Shown here one piece after another: positions 17,300 to 26,668 of a stretch of DNA of 64,000 nt. Each line of letters opens with the position of its first letter. Positions within the stretch are counted from its first letter, which is position 1. Below the pieces are notes generated by a model, which did not search any database, was not told where the DNA came from, and saw only the letters and a program-made list of their open reading frames with translations. Source of the DNA: Clostridiales bacterium mt11 (GTDB lineage Bacteria; Bacillota; Clostridia; Tissierellales; Tepidimicrobiaceae); contig LN874947.1 in the NCBI GenBank assembly GCA_001282665.1, forward strand, positions 632,538 through 696,537, in the 5' to 3' direction. The translations under genes were made by a program, and so were the position numbers.

Positions 17300-18360
17300 T
17301 ATATTTCACCTCCATAGATTTCCTTTACTTTTTCTATTATTTCATTTGGTGTCGGTACCATTCCACCAGTTCTGCCATGGAAATATACTGGATATTTTCC
17401 TTTTACAGCTATTTTAACATCATCTATCATCTGTCCAGTATTCATCTCTACTGTTAATATTCCCTTACACTTGTCGTTTATCTTATCAAATTCATCATAA
17501 GGATATGGCCATAGGGTAATCGGTCTAATAAGCCCTACTTTATATCCTTCTCTTTCTAGTTGTGATATTGCTGTTCTTGCTATTCTCGACGTAGTCCCAT
17601 AAGCTGCTATAACTACATCTGCATCTTCTATATTATAGGATTCAACTTTTACTTCATTTTCTTTTATCTCTTTGTATTTTTCTTGAAGTTTAATATTGTG
17701 TTTTTCTAATTCTTCTGCTGCTAAATATAGGGAGTTTATTATATTAGGTTTTCTTTTTCCACCTGTTCCTACGGTTGCCCAATCTTTTGATGGTAATTCT
17801 CTTTTCTTTGGTGCTTTAAATTCTACTGGCTCCATCATTTGGCCAATCATTCCGTCTCCCAATATCATTACTGGATTTCTATACTGATCTGCTATATCAA
17901 ATCCTTCTATTATTAAGTCAACTAGCTCTTGTACATTAGCAGGAGCTAATACTACTAATCTATAGTCTCCATTTCCTCCACCTCTTGTTGCTTGAAAATA
18001 ATCGGTTTGAGATGGTTGAATACTACCAAGACCTGGTCCACCTCTCATTATATTGACTATTACACAAGGTAGTTCTGCACCTGCTATATATGTTATACCT
18101 TCCTGTTTTAAGGATATTCCAGGACTTGATGAAGAAGTCATTACTCTAGCACCGGCTCCTGCGGCACCATATACCATGTTGATTGCAGCTATTTCGCTTT
18201 CCGCTTGTAAGAAAATTCCGCCAACCTTTGGTAATTCTCTTGCCATATATTCAGGCAACTCAGATTGTGGCGTTATAGGATAGCCAAAAAAGTACTTACA
18301 ACCTGCTTCAATGGCGGCAGCTCCAATAGCCTCGTTTCCCTTCATGAGAACTTTAGCCAT
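17299..18360 (-). CDS. vorB: 2-oxoacid:ferredoxin oxidoreductase, alpha subunit (VorB/KorA-like)
   Basis: 353 residues, the size of the stand-alone alpha subunit. It has the N-terminal pyrimidine-binding domain (NEAIGAAAIEAGCKYFFGYP, then ITPQSELPEYMARELP) and the transketolase C-terminal-like domain (DVVIAAYGTTSRIARTAI). It contributes the pyrimidine side of the TPP site across the alpha-beta interface. The assignment to valine-type 2-oxoacids (VOR) is inferred from the ptb and buk genes in the same run. Confidence 0.85.
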   Translation of the reverse strand: MAKVLMKGNEAIGAAAIEAGCKYFFGYPITPQSELPEYMARELPKVGGIFLQAESEIAAINMVYGAAGAGARVMTSSSSPGISLKQEGITYIAGAELPCVIVNIMRGGPGLGSIQPSQTDYFQATRGGGNGDYRLVVLAPANVQELVDLIIEGFDIADQYRNPVMILGDGMIGQMMEPVEFKAPKKRELPSKDWATVGTGGKRKPNIINSLYLAAEELEKHNIKLQEKYKEIKENEVKVESYNIEDADVVIAAYGTTSRIARTAISQLEREGYKVGLIRPITLWPYPYDEFDKINDKCKGILTVEMNTGQMIDDVKIAVKGKYPVYFHGRTGGMVPTPNEIIEKVKEIYGGEI

Positions 18361-18380
18361 AAATAACCCTCCTTTAAGAT

Positions 18381-18608
18381 TTAGTTAGTTTCTCTTTCAA
18401 CGGTTATAACTACATCTGGACACATAGTTGCACAGTTAGCACAGCCTATACACTTGTCCATTTCAATAATAGTAGCTGGGTGATAACCTTTTGCATTGAT
18501 TTTGCTCTTATCTAAGGATATGATTTTAGTTGGACAAACAGTTACGCATAAACCACATCCTTTACAAATATCTTCTCGGAATGTTACTTTTCCTTTTACT
18601 TTGGCCAT
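18381..18608 (-). CDS. Ferredoxin subunit (2x[4Fe-4S]) of the 2-oxoacid oxidoreductase
   Basis: The frame is open to 18647, but AAGGGGGG lies just before the ATG at 18608, so I use that start (75 residues, MAKVKGKV...). Two cluster-binding motifs are clear: CKGCGLCVTVCP and CIGCANCATMCP, each CxxCxxCxxxCP, for two low-potential [4Fe-4S] clusters. It is the delta-type subunit that carries electrons out of the VOR/KOR complex. It lies 20 bases before the alpha gene. Confidence 0.9.
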   Translation of the reverse strand: MAKVKGKVTFREDICKGCGLCVTVCPTKIISLDKSKINAKGYHPATIIEMDKCIGCANCATMCPDVVITVERETN

Positions 18609-18634
18609 AATAACCCCCCTTATGATTCGTTTTG

Positions 18635-19309
18635 TTAAATCATCCAATCTTCCCTCATATATAAAGTCATCGGGAAGATTTCACCTTCTAAATCCTTTGG
18701 CAATTCTTTTGCTACTCTTTCTATTGCTGATATATATTTAATTGGAACATCTACTTTTTCCGATACTTTTTGGGCTAATCCTTGTCCCTTTAGTACATCT
18801 TCTACAGTAGTACTCTTTAGCATATGGGTATTGTTTACAATGCCTGTTACCTTTGCCCTAGCAGTATCTTCAATTTTTCTCAAATACTCTATTGCTTTTT
18901 CTACAGTCTGAGTTTCTGGTCTATTAGCATTTAATACGAAAAACATATCATATTTACCGTCTATAAAATACTCTTCATATCTACCTAATGTTCTAGCACC
19001 TGCTGGATCTCCTCCTACATCTATAACAGCTTCATATGAAGTATCCTGCATTGGAACGACTATTTCAGCAGAAATAGCAGGTATATCGACTGCTGTTGCT
19101 CTTATTGAACTTGATATAACCTTTATACCTAATTTTTCAAGGCTTTCTGCTTTTTCTCTACTTCTAAAATAGAGGTTAACCACATCTAAATCAGCTAAAG
19201 CGACCTTTTTACCCATTTTAGCTAATTTTACAGCATAATTAATGCTAAACTCCGTCTTACCACTACCATAATGCCCTATTACAAATCTTAATCTTTTGTC
19301 ATCTAACAT
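18635..19309 (-). CDS. P-loop ATP-binding protein, MinD/ParA/CobQ-like
   Basis: 224 residues. Walker A GHYGSGKTE (12-20) is at the very start, followed by KVALADLDVVNLYFRSREK, an Asp-containing switch as in SIMIBI-class ATPases, and VIDVGGDPAGARTLGRY as a Walker-B-like region. The function is not known to me. A gene of this kind inside an operon for a ferredoxin oxidoreductase could help in cofactor or cluster handling, or sense operon metabolites. It sits between a butyrate kinase and the ferredoxin gene with short gaps. Confidence 0.75.
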   Translation of the reverse strand: MLDDKRLRFVIGHYGSGKTEFSINYAVKLAKMGKKVALADLDVVNLYFRSREKAESLEKLGIKVISSSIRATAVDIPAISAEIVVPMQDTSYEAVIDVGGDPAGARTLGRYEEYFIDGKYDMFFVLNANRPETQTVEKAIEYLRKIEDTARAKVTGIVNNTHMLKSTTVEDVLKGQGLAQKVSEKVDVPIKYISAIERVAKELPKDLEGEIFPMTLYMREDWMI

Positions 19310-19327
19310 AATATTATCTCCTAAACT

Positions 19328-20404
19328 CTACTCATATTTTTTAGCTTTTTCTTCACCTTTGAGTACTCTCAATCCACCTTCTGCTAAGGCAGTTAGCTCA
19401 TCTTCTCCTGGATATACATATACTTCACTAATAAACTTTACTCTTTCTTCAATCCAACTTGTAAACGTTTTATCATTAGCAATACCTCCAGTTAAAAGGA
19501 TTCCATCTACTTTACCTTTTAAAACCGCTGCAATACTGCCTATTTCCTTTGCTACTTGATAAGCCATGGCATAGTATATAAGCTCTGCATATTCATCACC
19601 ATCGTCTATCATCTTTGCTACTTCCATTGCATTATTTGTGTTTAAATAAGATACAATTCCGCCATTGCCTTTTATCATCTTTTTCATATCTTCATAAGTA
19701 TATTTACCAGAATATGCAAGTTTAATTAAGTCTCCTACGGGCAGACTACCAGTCCTTTCAGGTGAAAAAGGTCCTTCTCCGTCTAAAGCATTAGCTACTT
19801 CAATTACTTTTCCTTTCTGATGGGCTCCAACTGAAATTCCACCACCTAAATGGACAACAATTAAATTCATATCCTCATATCTTTTTCCTTTAGACTTTGC
19901 ATGTCTTCTCGCCACTGCTTTTTGGTTTAAAGCATGAAATATACTTCTTCTTTCTATTTCTTTTAAGCCTGAAATCCTTGCTACATCTTTTAGTTCATCT
20001 ACCACAACAGGGTCCACTATAAAAGCCTTAATCCCCAACTCTTGTCCAATTTCATAGGCAATTATACCGCCTAAGTTGGAAGCGTGTTCTCCTTGGACAC
20101 CTATTTTTAAATCTTCTATCATTTTTTCATTTACTTCATAAGTGCCACCTTCTATGGGTTTAAGCAATCCTCCTCGGCCTACAATTCCCGTTAGGGAATT
20201 AATATCTATTTTATTTTTGGTCAAAGTTTCTAAGATAATGTCCTTCCTAAACTCATATTGATCAAATATCTTTTCATATTTGGATAATTCCTCTACAGAA
20301 TGTCTTAAGGTTTTTTCAAAGAAAATCTTTTCATCCTCAAATACTGCAATTTTTGTAGATGTTGAACCTGGATTAATAACTAATAATCTGTGGTTTCCTG
20401 TCAT
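19328..20404 (-). CDS. buk: Butyrate kinase (branched-chain fatty acid kinase), second copy
   Basis: 358 residues, normal for the family. The phosphate-binding start of the acetokinase superfamily is visible in LLVINPGSTSTKIAVFEDE, followed by the conserved VGRGGLLKPIEGGTYEVNE, VHLGGGISVGAHQKGKVIEV and FSPERTGSLPVGDL blocks. It makes ATP from an acyl-phosphate, releasing butyrate, isobutyrate or isovalerate. A second copy lies at 21319-22404 with ptb in between, so each may prefer a different acyl chain. The gene lies 18 bases upstream, in transcription order, of the P-loop gene. Confidence 0.92.
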   Translation of the reverse strand: MTGNHRLLVINPGSTSTKIAVFEDEKIFFEKTLRHSVEELSKYEKIFDQYEFRKDIILETLTKNKIDINSLTGIVGRGGLLKPIEGGTYEVNEKMIEDLKIGVQGEHASNLGGIIAYEIGQELGIKAFIVDPVVVDELKDVARISGLKEIERRSIFHALNQKAVARRHAKSKGKRYEDMNLIVVHLGGGISVGAHQKGKVIEVANALDGEGPFSPERTGSLPVGDLIKLAYSGKYTYEDMKKMIKGNGGIVSYLNTNNAMEVAKMIDDGDEYAELIYYAMAYQVAKEIGSIAAVLKGKVDGILLTGGIANDKTFTSWIEERVKFISEVYVYPGEDELTALAEGGLRVLKGEEKAKKYE

Positions 20405-20416
20405 TTATATCCCCCT

Positions 20417-21319
20417 TTATCTTGAAGTTAATAAAACTCCTAATGCAATAGAATGTAATTTTGCTTCTTGGCTATCAGCTCTTGAAGTCAATACTATAGG
20501 AGCCTTTGTGCCTAAAATTATCCCTGCGCTCTTAGCTCTTGCAAAGAAGGTTAATGATTTATATAAAACGTTTCCAGCATCTATATTTGGAACTAACAAT
20601 ATGTCTGCATCTCCTGCTACCTCACCGCTAATCCCTTTATGAAGGGCAGCTTCTTTTGATATAGCATTATCCAATGCAAAAGGTCCTTCAACTATACAAC
20701 CTGTTATTTCGCCTTTTTCATTCATATCAGCTAGCTCCTTTGCGTGGACAGTAGCCTCCATCTTCGTGGAAACCTTTTCCTTAGCCGCAATAACAGCTAC
20801 TTTAGGATTATGGATTTCTAAAGAATGAGCTAATTCCACTGCATTTTCAATTATCTGTTTCTTTTGGTTTAAATCTGGATTAATATTCATAGCAGCATCG
20901 GTTACAAAGAATATTTTATGATAGGTTTCTACATCAAACACAGCAACATGGCTAATCACTTTTCCTGTTCTAAGTCCTATTTCTTTATCTAGTACTTGTT
21001 TCATTATGATTGATGTATCAATCAATCCTTTCATTAAAACATCTGCCTTACCATCACTTACCAACTTGGTAGCTTTCCTACAGGCTAGTACCCCATCTTT
21101 TTCATCAACTATTTCTATACCTGACAAATCAAAATCTATATTTTGACTTATTTCTCCAATTTTTGATTTGTCTCCTACTAAAATTGGTTCTACTATGTTT
21201 AAATCTTTTGCTGCTTTGATAGCACCAAGAACCTGATCATCCTCTGCCACTGCAACGGATATCCTTTTAGGTCCTTTTTTCCCAGCTAATTCTAATAGTT
21301 CATTGAAGGATTTAGTCAT
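20417..21319 (-). CDS. ptb: Phosphate butyryltransferase
   Basis: 300 residues of the phosphate acetyl/butyryltransferase family. Landmarks are KRISVAVAEDDQVLGAIKAA at the N-terminus, ADVLMKGLIDTSIIMKQVLD in the middle and PIVLTSRADSQEAKLHSIAL at the end. It exchanges CoA for phosphate on butyryl- or branched-chain acyl-CoA, feeding the two flanking kinases. Its ATG overlaps the stop of the upstream kinase at 21319, showing tight coupling. Confidence 0.92.
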   Translation of the reverse strand: MTKSFNELLELAGKKGPKRISVAVAEDDQVLGAIKAAKDLNIVEPILVGDKSKIGEISQNIDFDLSGIEIVDEKDGVLACRKATKLVSDGKADVLMKGLIDTSIIMKQVLDKEIGLRTGKVISHVAVFDVETYHKIFFVTDAAMNINPDLNQKKQIIENAVELAHSLEIHNPKVAVIAAKEKVSTKMEATVHAKELADMNEKGEITGCIVEGPFALDNAISKEAALHKGISGEVAGDADILLVPNIDAGNVLYKSLTFFARAKSAGIILGTKAPIVLTSRADSQEAKLHSIALGVLLTSR

Positions 21320-22404
21320 TAGAATACCACCTCTTCTTCGTATATTTTGGGTTTTTCTTTCCCATTAAACACCCTTAGTACACCTTTATTTAGGGCATCC
21401 ATCTCATCTTCTCCAGGATATACTATTACTTCTGATATAAATTCTACCATATCCTTAACTTTCCTTACTAAATATTCTGAATAGGCTAGTCCACCTGTTA
21501 ATATGATATTATCTACCTTACCTTTTAATACAGTAGCTACAGCTCCTATTTCTTTCCCTATTTGATATATCATTGCATCATATATAAGTTTAGCATATTC
21601 ATCACCAGCATCAATTTTTTCTTCTACTTCCCTAGCATCTACAGTACCTAAATAGGACATGAGTCCTCCATTTCCCTTTATTTTTTCTTTCATTTCTTCA
21701 AAAGTATATTCCTTAGAATAACATAAATCAATTAAGCTCATTACAGGTAGTTCTCCAGTTCGCTCTGGTGAAAATGGTCCCATTTCGCTAGCATTGTTTA
21801 CATCTATCATTCGTCCACCCTCTACAGGGGCGATGGATATACCCCCTCCTAAATGAGCAACTATAAAATTTAAATCCTTTAAATCTTTATTAAGCTCTTT
21901 AGCTCTCCTATAGGATACTGCTTTAACATTTAAAGCATGTATTTGAGATTTTCTTACTATTCCCTTTAGCCCTGATATTCTTGCTACATCTCTAAACTCA
22001 TCTACTGCTACAGGGTCCACTATATATGAGGGAACTCCCTCTTTATCAGCAATTCCTTTGGCTAACATGCCTCCTAGATTTGAGGCATGTTCTCCTCCAA
22101 TTCCAATTTCTAAATCGTCAACCATCTTATCTGTAACTAAATAGGTTCCCCCTGGCATAGGTCTCAATATACCACCTCTACCTACTACTGCTTTCAAACT
22201 TTTCATATTAATATTTTGATTTTCCAGCCAATCGTATATTAGCCTTATTCTGTAATCATATTGATCTGAAACCTTTTTATATTTTTCCAATTCACTTCTA
22301 TTGTGGTGTAGTTTATAAGATTTAATCTCATCTTCATCTTCATAAATTGCTACTTTGGTAGATGTTGAACCAGGATTTATTACTAGAACGTATTTTCTTT
22401 CCAT
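21319..22404 (-). CDS. buk: Butyrate kinase (branched-chain fatty acid kinase), first copy
   Basis: 361 residues. It shares the family blocks VLVINPGSTSTKVAIYEDED, VGRGGILRPMPGGTYLVTD, VAHLGGGISIAPVEGGRMID and FSPERTGELPVMSL with the second copy. The two are clearly related but differ at many positions, so the duplication is not recent. It is the first metabolic gene after cdaR, only 10 bases away, so it may be co-transcribed with the c-di-AMP genes. Confidence 0.92.
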   Translation of the reverse strand: MERKYVLVINPGSTSTKVAIYEDEDEIKSYKLHHNRSELEKYKKVSDQYDYRIRLIYDWLENQNINMKSLKAVVGRGGILRPMPGGTYLVTDKMVDDLEIGIGGEHASNLGGMLAKGIADKEGVPSYIVDPVAVDEFRDVARISGLKGIVRKSQIHALNVKAVSYRRAKELNKDLKDLNFIVAHLGGGISIAPVEGGRMIDVNNASEMGPFSPERTGELPVMSLIDLCYSKEYTFEEMKEKIKGNGGLMSYLGTVDAREVEEKIDAGDEYAKLIYDAMIYQIGKEIGAVATVLKGKVDNIILTGGLAYSEYLVRKVKDMVEFISEVIVYPGEDEMDALNKGVLRVFNGKEKPKIYEEEVVF

Positions 22405-22414
22405 AGTCTCCCCC

Positions 22415-23629
22415 TCATTCTTTTCTTAATGTTATATTAAAGCTTTCAGGTGCTATGCTCATTATTGTAATGCCTTCCTCTTCTTTAATAGAAAGACTTA
22501 CATTATGACTTCCCTCATCTAATCCTGTTAAGTCTAATTCCATATATAAATCTTCTTTATTTAAAAGGTCAACTTTAGAGCTACTCCCCTTAACAGTTAT
22601 TTCAAAAGATTTGTTTAAATCTTCCTCATCAATGCTAAGCTCTTGATCTAAATTTATGATTTTTACATCATTTAAAGTAAAGTCCAAAGTCTTTGTTTTA
22701 TTTTCCTCAATATTTAAGTTTATAGTAACTTTTTGATTTGGATCTGCAAGACTTACTTTTTCAGGTATTTCCAAATCTACTGCTACGTCTTTATTCCCTA
22801 TTAAAGAATTTATATCTATTGGCTTGGTCTTAATAGATGATATATCTGCCAACACATCTTTCCTGCCTTTTATTTCAATGGTACTTGGATTTATATTTAT
22901 ATTCATAATTTGATAGTTATCAGGCAATTGGTTTTCTGTCTGCAACTCTATAGGCACCTTTTTAGCTCGGTATACTGGTATAGATACATCTACTACATTC
23001 TGATCTTTTCCCACACCTCTTACATCATTACCTTCGTCATCTACCAATTTTATTGGCACACTTACATTAATATCATCTTTTTTGTCTTCAACATTTACTA
23101 AAGCCATAACTTTCGATACCGAATTAACCCAAGAACGTGGACCTTCTATATATATTGATTGAGGTTTTATTTCTGGCTCACCTAAAACATATCCTTGAGG
23201 TAATTTGCCTTCGGTCTGTATGGTTACAGTTTTTTCCTTTCTCACAAGCTTTTCAAATTTAAACAATATGTCCTTAGGACTATAGTCTACTATTTTTACC
23301 TCATTGGGTACTTCAACATTTACAGGCACCTTTACATTACCTTCCGTGTAGCCGCTTAAATCTACTGTAGCAATTATATCCTTTTCTGAAATATTAGATA
23401 TATCATTTCTCTTCCCTAAAACTTTTACGGTAATCTTTGCATCCTTTGGTTCCATAACTACTAAATTTTGCCTCTCTAAACTAGCTACATTGGTTAAGTT
23501 TACTTCTATATTTCTATAATCACTTGTAATCGGTGGATTTTCTTCACTCATAACATAGCTCCACAAAATGATAGCTATTATTAGAGCAAAGATTTTAATA
23601 GTTAAATTATTTTCCTTCTCTTTGCTCAT
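22415..23629 (-). CDS. cdaR: CdaR/YbbR-domain regulator of diadenylate cyclase
   Basis: 404 residues. One N-terminal membrane helix (LTIKIFALIIAIILWSYVMS) is followed by an extracellular array of about four YbbR domains, each with a pattern such as PVNVEVPNEVKIVDYSPKDI or PSTIEIKGRKDVLADISSI. CdaR modulates CdaA activity at the membrane. Its start overlaps the end of cdaA by 23 bases. In many Firmicutes glmM follows; here the butyrate-kinase operon does. Confidence 0.92.
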   Translation of the reverse strand: MSKEKENNLTIKIFALIIAIILWSYVMSEENPPITSDYRNIEVNLTNVASLERQNLVVMEPKDAKITVKVLGKRNDISNISEKDIIATVDLSGYTEGNVKVPVNVEVPNEVKIVDYSPKDILFKFEKLVRKEKTVTIQTEGKLPQGYVLGEPEIKPQSIYIEGPRSWVNSVSKVMALVNVEDKKDDINVSVPIKLVDDEGNDVRGVGKDQNVVDVSIPVYRAKKVPIELQTENQLPDNYQIMNININPSTIEIKGRKDVLADISSIKTKPIDINSLIGNKDVAVDLEIPEKVSLADPNQKVTINLNIEENKTKTLDFTLNDVKIINLDQELSIDEEDLNKSFEITVKGSSSKVDLLNKEDLYMELDLTGLDEGSHNVSLSIKEEEGITIMSIAPESFNITLRKE

Positions 23630-24455
23630 CTTTTTGCCTCCATTTTGTAATAAATGTTTGTTTCTGATCTTTAGGCTTATACATATCCATTAGGATCTGC
23701 CTTAAAGTCTTTATATCTAAATATCTTGCTAAACTTCCATTCTCAGCGATAGATATAGCTCCTGTTTCTTCAGAAACCACTATAGCTAAACTATCTGACT
23801 TTTCAGAGATACCTAAAGCCGCTCTATGTCTAGTACCTAACTCTTTACTTAATGACATATTATCAGTTAATGGCAAAAAACATCCTGCTGCCTTTATCGT
23901 ATCTTCTTTTATTATTACAGCTCCATCGTGAAGAGGGGTATTAGGTATGAATATGTTGATAAGAAGATCACTGGATACTTTTCCTTCTATTTTAGTTCCC
24001 GTTTCAACTACTTCGCTTAATCCCGTTTTTCTTTCCATAACGATAAGTGCACCAATTTTTTGTCTTGAAAGGGAGGCTACTGCCTCAACTATTTCATCTA
24101 CAACTTCCGATAAACTTTCGCCCTTTATTTCAATAAAGGACTTAGTAAAGAATCTACTTCTTCCTATATATTCCAAAGCTCTTCTCAATTCAGGTTGGAA
24201 TACGATCAAAATGGCTAGAGTCCCTACTGTCATTACTTGTTTCAACAGCCAATTGATAGTATAAAGTTCTAGCCATTCACTAAGCTTAGTGAATACGAAT
24301 AAAGCAAATATCCCCTTAGTAAGCTGCTCAGCTCTAGTTTCTCTAATTAGCATAAACAACTTATAAAAGGCTATTGCCACTATAAAAATATCTATAATAT
24401 CTCTCATTCTTATATTTAAAAAAAGTTCTTTTAGATATTCCAAGGTATACCACAC
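23607..24455 (-). CDS. cdaA: Diadenylate cyclase CdaA
   Basis: 282 residues. Three N-terminal membrane helices (RMRDIIDIFIVAIAFYKLFM, then ILIVFQPELRRALEYIGR after the third) precede the cytoplasmic DAC domain. The catalytic motifs are both present: DGA in TPLHDGAVII and RHR in GTRHRAALGISE. It makes c-di-AMP from two ATP, the signal sensed by the riboswitch at 15466-15597. The promoter at 24484-24512 precedes it. Confidence 0.95.
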   Translation of the reverse strand: MWYTLEYLKELFLNIRMRDIIDIFIVAIAFYKLFMLIRETRAEQLTKGIFALFVFTKLSEWLELYTINWLLKQVMTVGTLAILIVFQPELRRALEYIGRSRFFTKSFIEIKGESLSEVVDEIVEAVASLSRQKIGALIVMERKTGLSEVVETGTKIEGKVSSDLLINIFIPNTPLHDGAVIIKEDTIKAAGCFLPLTDNMSLSKELGTRHRAALGISEKSDSLAIVVSEETGAISIAENGSLARYLDIKTLRQILMDMYKPKDQKQTFITKWRQKDEQREGK

Positions 24456-24483
24456 CTTTATAATTTATTTCTACTACATTATT

Positions 24484-24512
24484 ATTATATACTAAAAATT
24501 TTCTAATTTGAA
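24484..24512 (-). promoter_or_regulatory. Probable sigma-A promoter of cdaA
   Basis: Minus strand TTCAAA (24507-24512), 17-bp spacer, TATAAT (24484-24489), ending about 30 bases before the cdaA start. The -10 is perfect; the -35 matches 4 of 6. Confidence 0.6.
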
Positions 24513-24557
24513 CATAATATATAAATATATACTAATGTAATTCTATTCCCAATCTTC

Positions 24558-25778
24558 TCAATACTCTGTCATCTTTTCCATAGTATCGTTGTAAGATTCT
24601 TTCATTCTCATCATTGTGCCCTTTTCAACTTTAGATTGTAATACTTCATCCTTTAGAAAATCCTCAATAGGAATTATCTCATATTTTAATTTATTGCCAT
24701 CTTTATATCTTCTAACCCATGTAGGTATATAGTCTATATCTTTAATAATGGTTTGTCCTTTTGAAAAATCTTTTTCAAGTTGTATCTTTACCATTATTCC
24801 ATCTTCAGTGTATTTATTGTCCATAATTTCCTTACGTTGATTAGATAAAAAATTTCCCATAGAATATATTATGAAATTATCTTTTCCATCATGGTTAATT
24901 ATTTCAGCTTTCTGAATAACATGAGGATGAGAGCCAAATACAATGTTAGCACCCCATTCTACCATATTTCTTCCTAGATTTAACTGTTCTTCTGAAGGCT
25001 CTCTTTGATATTCATTTCCCCAATGGATAAATACAACAACTATATCTACGCCTAAATCTTTAGCTTCTCTTATATCTCCTTTGATTTTATCCTCGTCTAT
25101 TTTATCTACCATATATTTTTGTTCTTCTTCCGTTAAAGAATATTCCATGCCATTAAAGCCATAGGTATAGGATAATAAAGCTAATTTTATTCCATTAACT
25201 TCTTCTATCATTATGGGAGGATTTGGTTCCTTATATGTTCCTATATTTTTCATACCTTGTTCTTCTATTGAATCTATAGTATTTATCAAACCTTTCTTGC
25301 CTTGATCTAAACAATGATTATTAGCAGTGGAAAGTATGTCAAATCCTGAATACTTAATAGCCGCTAATGTTTCTTTAGGTGAATTGAAATTAGGAAATCC
25401 TGAATACTTAATACCTTCACCAGCTGTTACAGTTTCAAAATTAGCTAAGGATAGATCAGCAGAATCCGTATATTTTTTTATATATTTGAAAACATCTTTA
25501 AAATCATATGTTTTACTATTAGTATCGTAGGCTGATCTTATTTGTGGCATATGAAACATCATATCACCTGTAGCAAGTATAGTTCCCACTGCAATTTTGT
25601 CTTCTATGATTTCCTCATTTGAATCTTCACTATCTACATTGGTTGGTTCTGTTTCTTCTAAAGAGGTTGTCCCGTCTTTTCCCATGTATATATTAGGCAT
25701 TAATTTACAGGCAGAAAGGAAGGATATACTGCCTATTAACAATATTAGAATAAAAATATTATATTTTCTTTTCATCAT
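24558..25778 (-). CDS. CapA family lipoprotein (poly-gamma-glutamate-type metallophosphatase fold)
   Basis: 406 residues. A lipoprotein signal peptide with lipobox LSAC near residue 24 indicates attachment outside the membrane. The CapA domain shows calcineurin-like metal-site pieces: GTILATGDMMFH, ANFETVTAGEG, TANNHCLDQGKKG, VFIHWGNEYQREPSEEQ and FGSHPHVIQKAE. CapA proteins take part in poly-gamma-glutamate capsule production, but many clostridial members stand alone, as here, without capB or capC, so the role is uncertain. It is monocistronic upstream of cdaA. Confidence 0.85.
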   Translation of the reverse strand: MMKRKYNIFILILLIGSISFLSACKLMPNIYMGKDGTTSLEETEPTNVDSEDSNEEIIEDKIAVGTILATGDMMFHMPQIRSAYDTNSKTYDFKDVFKYIKKYTDSADLSLANFETVTAGEGIKYSGFPNFNSPKETLAAIKYSGFDILSTANNHCLDQGKKGLINTIDSIEEQGMKNIGTYKEPNPPIMIEEVNGIKLALLSYTYGFNGMEYSLTEEEQKYMVDKIDEDKIKGDIREAKDLGVDIVVVFIHWGNEYQREPSEEQLNLGRNMVEWGANIVFGSHPHVIQKAEIINHDGKDNFIIYSMGNFLSNQRKEIMDNKYTEDGIMVKIQLEKDFSKGQTIIKDIDYIPTWVRRYKDGNKLKYEIIPIEDFLKDEVLQSKVEKGTMMRMKESYNDTMEKMTEY

Positions 25779-25844
25779 AGTTCTCCCTTTTATTTATAGT
25801 CTATAAAAATATTTTATAACTAATAAAAGGATTGTTCAACTTAT

Positions 25845-26552
25845 TTATTCTCTCTCCTTTTTTATATCTATGAATCTACTCTTAGAATCATACATAAATT
25901 TACTTAACTTTCTTTGGTTTAACCACCATATATAGATTACATATGGAACGAATAAAACGCTTAACTGAGGAATTCCTGCCATTAAGATAAAGTCAAATAT
26001 ACCATGAAGGATTATTGGCATATAAAGAGATCGCATCAAATTTCTCTTTGCTCTTTTCTTATCTGTGTCAAACTTTGCTAATGATAGATAATAGCCCATA
26101 GTTATACCAAATACTCCATGGGCTGGAACGGAAAATATACCTCTATATAGACCAATGTACCGATTATTAGTATATCTATATACTACATATACTATATTTT
26201 CAATAGTAGCAAATCCCATAGCAGAAAACACACTGTAAACTATTCCATCTAGCTTTTCATTAAAATATTTAGTTTTATAAGGAACCTTTAATACTACTAA
26301 TCTTTTGAAATATTCTTCTGTAAGTCCTGCTACTATAAACGCACTAAAAAAAGCCCCAAAAACTCCAGTAAAAATATTTATCTTAAGCAAAAACTCTTCT
26401 ACTATTATAGTTGGTATAACAGACAAGGCGCCTAATATAAATGTTAACATTAAATACCTTAAAGGCTCTCTATCATATCTATCGCTTAAATATATGCCAA
26501 ATATTATGGCCAATGCCGGTGTTATAGCTATAACAAATAATCTAATATTCAA
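25845..26552 (-). CDS. PrsW family glutamic-type intramembrane protease
   Basis: 235 residues with about seven hydrophobic segments. The PrsW signature, a Glu pair followed by a basic residue, is visible in LTEEYFKRLVV, with further conserved residues in MGFATIENIVYVV and VPAHGVFGITMGYY. PrsW in Bacillus performs site-1 cleavage of an anti-sigma factor; no anti-sigma gene is adjacent. An alternative view is a sporulation-specific PrsW-like membrane protein. Confidence 0.8.
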   Translation of the reverse strand: MNIRLFVIAITPALAIIFGIYLSDRYDREPLRYLMLTFILGALSVIPTIIVEEFLLKINIFTGVFGAFFSAFIVAGLTEEYFKRLVVLKVPYKTKYFNEKLDGIVYSVFSAMGFATIENIVYVVYRYTNNRYIGLYRGIFSVPAHGVFGITMGYYLSLAKFDTDKKRAKRNLMRSLYMPIILHGIFDFILMAGIPQLSVLFVPYVIYIWWLNQRKLSKFMYDSKSRFIDIKKERE

Positions 26553-26603
26553 AAAATCCCCTCCAATATTATGTTTAGTTATATTATTGGTAAAAAAGAA
26601 AAA

Positions 26604-26639
26604 CTGTATTCAGTATTTTAGTACTTTATCTGAATACAG
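26604..26639 (-). terminator. Terminator hairpin
   Basis: CTGTATTCAG/CTGAATACAG perfect 10-bp stem; the minus strand continues into TTTTTCTTTTTT. It lies 30 bases downstream of the broken small frame at 26669-26844, marking the end of a real transcription unit. Confidence 0.8.
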
Positions 26640-26668
26640 CTTATAAAGCCATTTCATTTTCTATGAAG

